This document shows, piece after piece, positions 40,468-53,404 of a stretch of DNA of 64,000 nt; the first letter of the stretch is position 1, and every line of letters starts with the position of its first letter. A program made the translations under genes and the position numbers. The DNA is from Eledone cirrhosa. Its lineage: Eukaryota > Mollusca > Cephalopoda > Octopoda > Eledonidae. The notes below the pieces were generated by a model. It worked only from the letters and a program-made list of their open reading frames with translations, had not been told where the DNA came from and ran no database searches. The stretch lies in contig OZ024741.1 of assembly GCA_964016885.1 (NCBI GenBank), positions 410,411,464-410,475,463 on the forward strand. Reading direction: 5' to 3'.

Positions 40468-42621
40468 CAAACTCTACTTCTGTAAATTAAATCACCATCA
40501 ACTACTGTTTTTGACCAAACTCTACTTCTGTAAATTAAATCACCATCAACTACTGTCTTTGACGAAAACTCTACTTCTGTAAATTAAATCACCAGCAACT
40601 ACTGTCTTTGACCAAACTCTACTTCTGTAAATTAAATCACCAGCAACTACTGTCTTTGACAAAACTCGACTTCTGTAAATTAAATCACCAACAACTACTG
40701 TCTCTGAGCAACCTCCACTTCTACTAATTAAATCACCAGCAACTACTGTCTCTGAGCAACCACTACTTCTGTAAATTAAATCACCATCAACTACTGTCTT
40801 TGACCAAACTCCACTTCTGTAAATTATATCACCATCAACTAATGTCTTTGACCAAACTCCACTTCTTTAAATTAAATCACCATCAACTACTGTCTTTGAC
40901 CACACTCCACTTCTGTAAATTAAATCACCAGCAGCTACTGTCTTTGACCAAACTCCACTTCTGTAAATTAAATCACCAGCAACTACTGTCTTTGACCAAA
41001 CTCTACTTCTGTAAATTAAATCACCATCAACTACTGTCTTTGACAAAACTCTACTTCTGTAAATTAAATCACCAGCAACTACTGTCTCTAAGCAACCTAT
41101 ACTTCTGTAAATTAAATCACCAGCAACTACTGTCTCTGGGGAGCCTCTATTTCTGTAAATTAAATCACCAACAACTACCGTCTCTGAGCAACCTCCACTT
41201 CTACTAATTAAATCACCAGCAACTACTGTCTCTGAGCAACCTCTACTTCTGTAAATTAAATCACCATCAACTACTGTCTTTGACCAAACTCTACTTCTGT
41301 AAATTAAATCACCATCAACTACTGTCTTTGACCAAACTCTACTTCTGTAAATTAAATCACCATCAAATACTGTCTTTGACCAAACTCTACTTCTGTGAAT
41401 TAAATCACCAGCAACTACTGTCTCTAAGCAACCTATCCTTCTGTAAATTAATCACCAGCAACTACTGTCTCTGAGCAACCTCTACTTCTGTAAATTAAAT
41501 CACCAGCAACTACTGTCTCTGAGCAACCTCTACTTCTGTAAATTAATCACCAGCAACTACTGTCTCTGACGAGCCTCTATTTCTGTAAATTAAATCACCA
41601 GCAACTACTGTCTCAAAGCAACCTCCACCTCTACTAATTAAATCACCAGCAACTACCGTCTCTAAGCAACCTCCACCTTTACTAATTAAATCACCATTAA
41701 CTACTGTCTCTGGGGAGCCTCTATTTCTGTAAATTAAATCACCAGCAACTACTGTCTCTGAGGAGCCTCTATTCGTGTAAATTAAATCACCAGCAACTAC
41801 TGTCTCTAAGCAACCTCCACCTCTACTAATTAAATGACCAGCAACAACTGTCTCTAACCAACCTCCACCTTTTCTAATTAAATCACCAGCAACTACTGTC
41901 TCTGAGGAGTCTCTACTTCTGTAAATTAAATCACCAACAACTACTGTCTCTGAGCAACCTCCACCTCTACTAATTAAATCACCAGCAACTACTATCTCTA
42001 AGCAACCTAACCTTCTGTAAATTAAATCACCAGCAACTACTGTCTCTGAGCAAACTCTACTTCTGTAAATTAAATCACCATCAACTACTGTCTCTAAGCA
42101 ACCTCCACCTCTACTAATTACATCACCAGCAACTACTGTCTCTGAGGAGCCTCTATTTCTGTAAATTAAATCACCAGCAACTACTGTCTCTAAGCAACCT
42201 CCACCTCTAATAATTAAATCACCAGCAACTACTGTCTCTAAGCAACCTCCACCTTTACTAATTAAATCACCAGCAACCACTGTGACTAAGCAACCCCCAC
42301 CTTTACTAATAAAATCACCAGCAACCACTGTCACTAAGCAACCTCCACCTCTACTAATTAAATCACCAGCAACTACTGTCTCTGAGGAGCCTCTATTTCT
42401 GTAAATTAAATCACCAACAACTACTGTCTCTGAGCAACCTCCACTTCTACTAATTAAATCACCAGCAACTACTGTCTCTGAGCAACCTCTACTTCGGTAA
42501 ATTAAATCACCAGCAACTACTGTCTATGAGGAGCCTTTATTTCTGGAAATTAAATCACCAGCAACTACTGTCTCTAAGCAACCTATCCTTCTGTAAATTA
42601 AATCACCAGCAACTACTGGCT
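38593..42621 (+). repeat. 4029-bp segmental tandem duplication, copy 1
   Basis: Matches 42622-46650 at an offset of 4029 bp. The ACTACTTCTCTGAG variant lies at 38631 and 42660, and other markers at 39309 and 43338, and at 40319 and 44348. It starts inside copy 2 of the 6.05-kb block, so it is a later event. Confidence 0.92.
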
Positions 42622-45600
42622 CTGAGCAACCTCCACCTCTTCTAATTAAATCAGCAGCAACTACTTCTCTGAGGAGCCTAAACTTCTGTAAATTAAATCA
42701 CCAGCAACTATTTTCTGTAAGCAACCTCTACTTCTGTAAATTAAATCACCAGCAACTACTGACTCTAAGCAACCTCCACCTCTACTAATTAAAATCACCA
42801 GCAACTACTGTCTCCGAGCAACCTCCACATCTTCTAATTAAATCCCCAGCAACTACTGTCTTTCAGCACCCTCTACTTCTGTAAGTTAAATCAACAGCAA
42901 CTACAGTCTGAGCATCCTCTACTTCTGTAAATTAAATCACCAGCAACTACTCTCTCTGAGAAACCTCCACCTCTACTAATTAAATCACCAGCAATTACCG
43001 GCTCTGAGCAACCTCTACTTCTGTAAATTAAATCACCAGAAACTACTGTCTCTAAGCAACCTACACCTCTTCTAACGAAATCACCAGCAACTACAGTCTA
43101 GGAGGAGCCTCTATTTGTGTAAATTAAATCACCAAAACTACTGTCTCTAAGCAACCTCCACCTCTACTAATCAAATCACCAGCAACTACTGTCTCTAAGC
43201 AACCTCCACCTCTACTAATTAAAATCACCAGCAACTACTGTCTCTGAGCACCCTCCACCTCTACTAATTAAATCACCAGCAACTACTGTCTCTGAGGAGC
43301 CTCTACTTCTGTTAATTAAATCACCAGCAACTACTGTCTATAAGGAACCTATACTTTTGTAAATTAAATCACCAACAACTACTGTCTCTGAGCAACCTCC
43401 ACCTCTACTAATTAAATCACCAGCAACTACTGTCTCTAAGCAACCTATCCTTCTGTAAATTAAATCACCAGCAACTACTGTCTCTGAGCAACCTCTACTT
43501 CTGTAAATTAAATCACCAGCAACTACTGTCTCTGAGCAACCTCTACTTCTGTAAACTAAATCACCAGCAACTACTGTCTCTGAGCAACCTCTACTTCTGT
43601 AAATTAAATCACCAGCAACTACTGTCTCTGAGCAACCTCTACTTCTGTAAATTAAATCACCAGCAACTACTGTCTCTGACGAGCCTCTATTTCTGTAAAT
43701 TAAATCACCAGCAACTACTGTCTCAAAGCAACCTCCACCTTTACTAATTAAATCACCAGCAACTACTGTCTCTGGTGAGCCTCTATTTCTGTAAATTAAA
43801 TCACCAGCAACTACTGTCTCTGAGGAGCCTCTATTCGTGTAAATTAAATCACCACCAACTACTGTCTCTAAGCAACCTCCAACTCTACTAATTAAATCAC
43901 CAACAACAAATGTCTCTAAGCAACCTCCACCTTTTCTAATTAAATCACCAGCAACCACTGTCACTAAGCAACCCCCACCTCTACTAATTAAATCACCAGC
44001 AACTACTGTCTCTGAGGAGCCTCTACTTCTGTAAATTAAATCACCAACAACTACTGTCTCTGAGCAACCTCCACCTCTACTAATTAAATCACCAGCAACT
44101 ACTATCTCTAAGCAACCTAACCTTCTGTAAATTAAATCACCAGCAACTACTGCCTCTGAGCAAACTCTACTTCTGTAAATTAAATCACCATCAACTACTG
44201 TCTCTAAGCAACCTCCACCTCTACTAATTACATCACCAGCAACTACTGTCTCTGAGGAGCCTCTATTTCTGTAAATTAAATCACTAGCAACTACTGTCTC
44301 TAAGCAACCTATCCTTCTGTAAATTAAATCACCAGCAACTACTGTCTTTGACCAAACTCTACTTCTGTAAATTAAATCACCATCAACTACTGTCTTTGAC
44401 AAAACTCTTATTCTGTAAATTAAATCACCAGCAACTACTGTCTCTGAGGAGCCTCTATTTCCGTAAATTAAATCAACAACAACTACTGTCTCTGAGCAAA
44501 CTCTACTTCTGTAAATTAAATCACCATCAACTACTGTTTTTGACCAAACTCTACTTCTGTAAATTAAATCACCATCAACTACTGTCTTTGACGAAAACTC
44601 TACTTCTGTAAATTAAATCACCAGCAACTACTGTCTTTGACCAAACTCTACTTCTGTAAATTAAATCACCAGCAACTACTGTCTTTGACAAAACTCGACT
44701 TCTGTAAATTAAATCACCAACAACTACTGTCTCTGAGCAACCTCCACTTCTACTAATTAAATCACCAGCAACTACTGTCTCTGAGCAACCTCTACTTCAG
44801 TAAATTAAATCACCATCAACTACTGTCTTTGACCAAACTCCACTTCTGTAAATTATATCACCATCTACTAATGTCTTTGACCAAACTCCACTTCTTTAAA
44901 TTAAATCACCATCAACTACTGTCTTTGACCACACTCCACTTCTGTAAATTAAATCACCAGCAGCTACTGTCTTTGACCAAACTCCACTTCTGTAAATTAA
45001 ATCACCATCAACTACTGTCTTTGACAAAACTCTACTCCTGTAAATTAAATCACCAGCAACTACTGTCTCTAAGCAACCTATACTTCTGTAAATTAAATCA
45101 CCAGCAACTACTGTCTCTGAGGAGCCTCTATTTCTGTAAATTAAATCACCAACAACTACCGTCTCTGAGCAACCTCCACTTCTACTAATTAAATCACCAG
45201 CAACTACTGTCTCTGAGCAACCTCTACTTCTGTAAATTAAATCACCATCAACTACTGTCTTTGACCAAACTCTACTTCTGTAAATTAAATCACCATCAAC
45301 TACTGTCTTTGACCAAACTCTACTTCTGTAAATTAAATCACCATCAACTACTGTCTTTGACCAAACTCTACTTCTGTGAATTAAATCACCAGCAACTACT
45401 GTCTCTAAGCAACCTATCCTTCTGTAAATTAATCACCAGCAACTACTGTCTCTGAGCAACCTCTACTTCTGTAAATTAAATCACCAGCAACTACTGTCTC
45501 TGAGCAACCTCTACTTCTGTAAATTAATCACCAGCAACTACTGTCTCTGACGAGCCTCTATTTCTGTAAATTAAATCACCAGCAACTACTGTCTCAAAGC

Positions 45601-46650
45601 AACCTCCACCTCTACTAATTAAATCACCAGCAACTACCGTCTCTAAGCAACCTCCACCTTTACTAATTAAATCACCATTAACTACTGTCTCTGGGGAGCC
45701 TCTATTTCTGTAAATTAAATCACCAGCAACTACTGTCTCTGAGGAGCCTCTATTCGTGTAAATTAAATCACCAGCAACTACTGTCTCTAAGCAACCTCCA
45801 CCTCTACTAATTAAATGACCAGCAACAACTGTCTCTAACCAACCTCCACCTTTTCTAATTAAATCACCAGCAACCACTGTCACTAAGCAACCCCCACCTC
45901 TACTAATTAAATCACCAGCAACTACTGTCTCTGAGGAGTCTCTACTTCTGTAAATTAAATCACCAACAACTACTGTCTCTGAGCAACCTCCACCTCTACT
46001 AATTAAATCACCAGCAACTACTATCTCTAAGCAACCTAACCTTCTGTAAATTAAATCACCAGCAACTACTGTCTCTGAGCAAACTCTACTTCTGTAAATT
46101 AAATCACCATCAACTACTGTCTCTAAGCAACCTCCACCTCTACTAATTACATCACCAGCAACTACTGTCTCTGAGGAGCCTCTATTTCTGTAAATTAAAT
46201 CACCAGCAACTACTGTCTCTAAGCAACCTCCACCTCTAATAATTAAATCACCAGCAACTACTGTCTCTAAGCAACCTCCACCTTTACTAATTAAATCACC
46301 AGCAACCACTGTGACTAAGCAACCCCCACCTTTACTAATAAAATCACCAGCAACCACTGTCACTAAGCAACCTCCACCTCTACTAATTAAATCACCAGCA
46401 ACTACTGTCTCTGAGGAGCCTCTATTTCTGTAAATTAAATCACCAACAACTACTGTCTCTGAGCAACCTCCACTTCTACTAATTAAATCACCAGCAACTA
46501 CTGTCTCTGAGCAACCTCTACTTCGGTAAATTAAATCACCAGCAACTACTGTCTATGAGGAGCCTTTATTTCTGGAAATTAAATCACCAGCAACTACTGT
46601 CTCTAAGCAACCTATCCTTCTGTAAATTAAATCACCAGCAACTACTGGCT
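42622..46650 (+). repeat. 4029-bp segmental tandem duplication, copy 2
   Basis: Head-to-tail partner. One 48-bp unit was lost near 45000 (offset drops to 3981) and one was gained near 45880 (offset returns to 4029), so the total length is unchanged. Similarity stops at about 46660. Confidence 0.92.
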
Positions 46651-49600
46651 CTGAGCAACCTCTACTTCTGTAAATTAAATCACCAGCAACTACTGTCTCT
46701 AAGCAACCTCTACTTCTGTAAATTAAATCACCAGCAACTACTGTCTCTGACGAGCCTCTATTTCTGTAAATTAAATCACCAGCAACTACTGTCTCAAAGC
46801 AACCTCCACCTCTACTAATTAAATCACCAGCAACTACCGTCTCTAAGCAACCTCCACCTTTACTAATTAAATCACCAGCAACTACTGTCTCTGGGGAGCC
46901 TCTATTTCTGTAAATTAAATCACCAGCAACTACTGTCTCTGAGGAGCCTCTATTCGTGTAAATTAAATCACCAGCAACTACTGTCTCTAAGCAACATCCA
47001 CCTCTACTAATTAAATCACCAGCAACAACTGTCTCTAAGCAACCTCCACCTTCTCTAATTAAATCACCAGCAACCACTGTCACTAAGCAACCCCCACCTC
47101 TACTAATTAAATCACCAGCAACTACTGTCTCTGAGGAGCCTCTACTTCTGTAAATTAAATCACCAGCAAATACTGTCTTTGACCAAACTCGACTTCTGTA
47201 AATTAAATCATCAACAACTACTGTCTCTGAGCAACCTCCACTTCTACTAATTAAATCACCAGCAACTACTGTCTCTGAGCAACCTCTACTTCTGTAAATT
47301 AAATAACCATCAACTACCGTCTTTGACCAAACTCTACTTCTGTAAATTAAATCACCATGAACTACTGTCTTTGACCAAACTCTACTTCTGTAAATTAAAT
47401 CACCAGCAACTACTGTCTCTAAGCAACCTATACTTCTGTAAATTAAATCACCAGCAAATACTGTCTCTGAGGAGCCTCTATTTCTGTAAATTAAATCACC
47501 AACAACTACTGTCTCTGAGCAACCTCCACTTCTACTAATTAAATCACCAGCAACTACTGTCTCTGAGCAACCTCTACTTCGGTAAATTAAATCACCAGCA
47601 ACTACTGTCTCTGAGGAGCCACTATTTCTGTAAATAAAATCACCAGCAACTACTGTCTATAAGGAGCCTTTATTTCTGGAAATTAAATCACCAGCAACTA
47701 CTGTCTCTAAGCAACCTCCACCTCTACTAATTAAATCACCAGCAACTACTGTCTCTAAGCAACCTCCACCTCTACTATTTAAAATCACCAGCAACTACTG
47801 TCTCTGAATATCCTCCACCTCTTCTAATTAAATCACCAGCAACTACTGTCTCTGAGTAACCACTTCTTCTGTAAATTAAATCACCAGCAACTACTGTCTC
47901 TGAGGAGCCTCTATTTCTGTAAATTAAATCACCAGAAACTACTGTCTCTAAGCAACCTACACCTTTTCTAACGAAATCACCAGCAACTACTGTCTAGGAG
48001 GAGCCTCTATTTGTGTAAATTTAATCACCAGCAACTACTGTCTCTAAGCAACCTCCACCTCTACTAATTAAATCACCAGCAACTACTGTCTCTGAGCAAC
48101 CTCTACTTCTGTAAATTAAATCACCATCAACTACTGTCTTTGACCAAACTCTACTTCTGTAAATTAAATCACCATCAACTACTGTCTTTGACCAAACTCT
48201 ACTTCTGTAAATTAAATCACCAGCAACTACTGTCTTTGACCAAACTCTACTTCTGTAAATTAAATCACCAGCAACTACTGTCTTTGACCAAACTCGACTT
48301 CTGTAAATTAAATCACCAACAACTACTGTCTCTGAGCAACCTCCACTTCTTCTAATTAAATCACCAGCAACTACTGTCTCTGAGCAACCTCTATTTCTGT
48401 AAATTAAATCACCATCAACTACTGCCTTTGACCAAACTGCACTTCTGTAAATTAAATCACCATCAACTACTGTCTTTGACCAAACTCCACTTCTGTAAAT
48501 TAAATCACCAGCAAATACTGTCTTTGACCAAACTCCAGTTCTGTAAATTAAATCACCAGCAACTACTGTCTTTGACCAAACTCTACTTTTGTAAATTAAA
48601 TCACCATCAACTACTGTCTTTGACAAAACTCTACTTCTGTAAATTAAATCACCAGCAACTACTGTCTCTAAGCAACCTATACTTCTGTAAATTAAATCAC
48701 CAGCGACTACTGTCTCTGAGGAGCCTCTATTTCTGTAAATTAAATCACCAACAACTACTGTCTCTGAGCAACCTCCACTTCTACTAATTAAATCACCAGC
48801 AACTACTGTCTCTGAGCAACCTCTACTTCTGTAAATTAAATCACCATCAACTACTGTCTTTGACCAAACTCTACTTCTGTAAATTAAATCACCATCAACT
48901 ACTGTCTTTGACCAAACTCTACTTCTGTAAATTAAATCACCAGCAACTACTGTCTCTAAGCAACCTATACTTCTGTAAATTAAATCACCAGCAACTACTG
49001 TCTCTGAGGAGCCTCTATTTCTGTAAATTAAATCACCAACAACTACTGTCTCTGAGCAACCTCCACTTCTACTAATTAAATCACCAGCAACTACTGTCTC
49101 TGAGCAACCTCTACTTCGGTAAATTAAATCACCAGCAACTACTGTCTATGAGGAGCCTTTATTTCTGGAAATTAAATCACCAGCAACTACTGTCTCTAAG
49201 CAACCTCCACCTCTACTAATTAAATCACCAGCAACTACTGTCTCTAAGCAACCCCCAACTCTACTAATTAAATCACCAGCAACTACTGTCTCTGAGCAAC
49301 CTCTATTTCTGTAAATTAAATCACCAGCAACTACTGTCTCTAAGCAAATTATACTTCTGTAAATTAAATCACCAGCAACTACTGTCTCTGAGGAGCCTCT
49401 ATTTCTGTAAATTAAATCACCACCAACTACTGTCTCTGAGCAACCTCCACTTCTACTAATTAAATCACCAGCAACTACTGTCTCTAAGCAACCTCTACTT
49501 CTGTAAATTAAATCACCATCAACTACTGTCTTTGACCAAACTCCACTTCTGTAAATTAAATCACCGTCAACTACTGTCTTTGACCAAACTCCACTTCTGT

Positions 49601-50659
49601 AAATTAAATCACCAGCAACTACTGTCTTTGACCAAACTCCACTTCTGTAAATTAAATCACCAGCAACTACTGTCTTTGACCAAACTCTACTTCTGTAAAT
49701 TAAATCACCATCAACTACTGTCTTTGACAAAACTCTTATCCTGTAAATTAAATCACCAGCAACTACTGTCTCTAAGCAACCTATACTTCTGTAAATTAAA
49801 TCACCAGCAACTACTGTCTCTGAGGAGCCTCTATTTCTGTAAATTAAATCACCAACAACTACTGTCTTTGACCAAACTCTACTTCTGTAAATTAAATCAC
49901 CATCAACTACTGTCTTTGACCAAACTCTACTTCTGTAAATTAAATCACCAGCAACTACTGTCTTTGACCAAACTCTACTTCTGTAAATTAAATCACCAGC
50001 AACTACTGTCTTTGACCAAACTCGACTTCTGTAAATTAAATCACCAACAACAACTGTCTCTGAGCAACCTCCACTTCTACTAATTAAATCACCAGCAACT
50101 AATGTCTCTGAGCAACCTCTACTTCTGTAAATTAAATCACCATCAACTACTGTCTTTGACCAAACTCTACTTCTGTAAATTAAATCACCATCAACTACTG
50201 TCTTTGACCAAACTCAACTTCCGTAAATTAAATCACCAGCAACTACTGTCTTTGACCAAACTCCAGTTCTGTAAATTAAATCACCAGCAACTACTGTCTT
50301 TGACCAATCTCTACTTCTGTAAATTAAATCACCAGCAACTACTGTCTCTGAGGAGCCTCTATTTCTGTAAATTAAATCACCAACAACTACTGTCTCTGAG
50401 CAACCTCCACTTCTACTAATTAAATCACCAGCAACTACTGTCTCTGAGCAACCTCTACTTCTGTAAATTAAATCACCATCAATTACTGTCTTTGACCAAA
50501 CTCTACTTCTGTAAATTAAATCACCATCAACTACTGTCTTTGACCAAACTCTACTTCTGTAAATTAAATCACCAGCAACTACTGTCTTTGACCAAACTCT
50601 ACTTCTGTAAATTAAATCACCATCAACTACTGTCTTTGACAAACCTCTACTTCTGTAAA
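46651..50659 (+). repeat. 48-bp array segment rich in class D units
   Basis: Runs of three to five adjacent TTTGACCAAACT units alternate with class A, C and B units. Similar runs recur at offsets that are whole multiples of 48 (for example 48355 and 50083, 1728 bp; 48787 and 50419, 1632 bp). No boundary to other sequence is seen. Confidence 0.75.
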
Positions 50660-53404
50660 TTAAATCACCAGCAACTACTGTCTCTAAGCAACCTATACTT
50701 CTGTAAATTAAATCACCAGCAACTACTGTCTCTGAGGAGGCTCTATTTCTGTAAATTAAATCACCAACAACTACTGTCTCTGAACAACCTCCACTCCTAC
50801 TAATTAAATCACCAGCAACTACTGTCTCTGAGCAACCTCTACTTCTGTAAATTAAATCACCATCAACTACTGTCTTTGACCAAACTCTACTTCTTTAAAT
50901 TAAATCACCATCAACTACTGTCTTTGACCAAACTCTACTTCTGTAAATTAAATCACCAGCAACTACTGTCTTTGACCAAACTCTACTTCTGTAAATTAAA
51001 TCACCAACAACTACTGTCTCTGAGCAACCTCCACTTCTACTAATTAAATCACCAGCAACTACTGTCTCTGAGCAACCTCTACTTCTGTAAATTAAATCAC
51101 CATCAACTACCGTCTTTGACCAAACTCTACTTCTGTAAATTAAATCACCATGAACTACTGTCTTTGACCAAACTCTACTTCTGTAAATTAAATCACCAAC
51201 AACTACTGTCTCTAAGCAACCTATACTTCTGTAAATTAAATCACCAGCAACTACTGTCTCTGAGCAACCTCCACTTCTACTAATTAAATCACCAGCAACT
51301 ACTGACTCTGAGCAACCTCTACTTCGGTAAATTAAATCACCAGCAACTACTGTCTATGAGGAGCCTTTATTTCTGGAAATTAAATCACCAGCAACTACTG
51401 TCTCTAAGCAACCTCCACCTCTACTAATTAAATCACCAGCAACTACTGTCTCTAAGCAACCTCCACCTCTACTAATTAAAATCACCAGCAACAACTGTCT
51501 CTGAATATCCTCCACATCTTCTAATTAAAACACCAGCAACTACTGTCTAGGAGGAGCCTCTATTTGTGTAAATTAAATCACCAGCAAATACTGTCTCTAA
51601 GCAACCTACACCTTTTCTAACGAAATCACCAGCAACTACTGTCTAGGAGGAGCCTCTATTTGTGTAAATTAAATCACCAGCAACTACTGTCTCTAAGCAA
51701 CCTCCACCTCTACTAATTAAATCACCAGCAACTACTGTCTCTGAGGAGCCTCTATTTCTGTAAATTAAATCACCAGCAACTACTGTCTCTAAGCAACCTC
51801 CACATTTACTAATTAAATCACCAGCAACCACTGTCTCTAAGCAACCCCCACCTTTACTAATTAAATCACCAGCAACTACTGTCTCTAAGCAACCTCCACA
51901 TTTACTAATTAAATCACCAGCAACTACTGTCTCTGAGCAATCTCACCTCTTCTACGTAAATCACCAGCAACAACCGGCTCTGAGCAACCACTACTTCTGT
52001 AAATTAAATCACCAGAAACTACTGTCTCTTAGCAACCTACACCTCTTCTAACGAAATCGCCAGAAACTACTGTCTGGGATGAGCCTCTCTTTGCGTAAAT
52101 TAAATCACCAGCAACTACTGTATCTAAGCAACCTACACCTCTACTAATTAAAATCACCAGCAACTACTGTCTCTGAGCACCCTCCACCTCTACTAATTAA
52201 ATCACCAGCAACTACTGTCTCTGAGGAGCCTCTACTTCTGTTAATTAAATCACCAGCAACTACTGTCTCTAAACAACCTATCCTTCTGTAAATTAAATCA
52301 CCAGCGACGACTGTCTCTGAGCAACCTCTACTTCTGTAAATTAAATCACCAGCAACTACTGTCTCTGAGCAACCTCTACTTCTGTAAATTAAATCACCAG
52401 CAACTACTGTCTCTGATCAACCTCCACCTCTACTAATTAAATCACCAGCAACTACTGTCTCTGAGCAACCTCTACTTCTGTAAATTAAATCACCAGCAAC
52501 TACTGTCTCTAAGCAAATTATTCTTCTGTAAATTAAATCACCAGCAACTACTGTCTCTGAGGAGCCTCTATTTCTGTAAATTAAATCACCACCAACTACT
52601 GTCTCTGAGCAATCTCCACTTCTACTAATTAAATCACCAGCAACTACTGTCTCTGAGCAACCTCTACTTCTGTAAATTAAATCACCATCAACTACTGTCT
52701 TTGACCAAACTCCACTTCTGTAAATTAAATCACCACCAACTACTGTCTCTGAGCAACCTCCACTTCTACTAATTAAATCACCAGCAACTACTGTCTCTGA
52801 GCAACCTCTACTTCTGTAAATGAAATCACCAGCAACTACTGTCTTTGACCAAACTCCACTTCTGTAAATTAAATCACCATCAACTACTGTCTTTGACCAA
52901 ACTCCACTTCTGTAAATTAAATCACCCTCAACTACTGTCTTTGACCAAACTCCACTTCTGTAAATTAAATCACCCTCAACTACTGTCTTTGACCAAACTC
53001 CACTTCTGTAAATTAAATCACCAGCAACTACTGTCTTTGACCAAACTCTACTTCTGTAAATTAAATCACCAGCAACTACTGTCTTTGACCAAACTCCACT
53101 TCTGTAAATTAAATCACCATCAACTACTGTCTTTGACCAAACTCCACTTCTGTAAATTAAATCACCCTCAACTACTGTCTTTGACCAAACTCCACTTCTG
53201 TAAATTAAATCACCAGCAACTACTGTCTTTGACCAAACTCTACTTCTGTAAATTAAATCACCATCAACTACTGTCTTTGACAAAACTCTACTTCTGTAAA
53301 TTAAATCACCAACAACTACTGTCTCTAAGCAACCTATACTTCTGTAAATTAAATCACCAGCAACTACTGTCTCTGAGGAGCCTCTATTTCTGTAAATTAA
53401 ATCT
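50660..53404 (+). repeat. Large higher-order repeat, copy 1 (right part missing)
   Basis: The TACTTCTTTAAATT marker at 50888 and the ACCGTCTTTGACC marker at 51109 begin this block. It includes a run of class D units (52845-53280) and ends at a junction with copy 2. Compared with copy 3 it lacks about 568 bp at the right end (the part carrying GTCTTCGACC). Confidence 0.85.
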
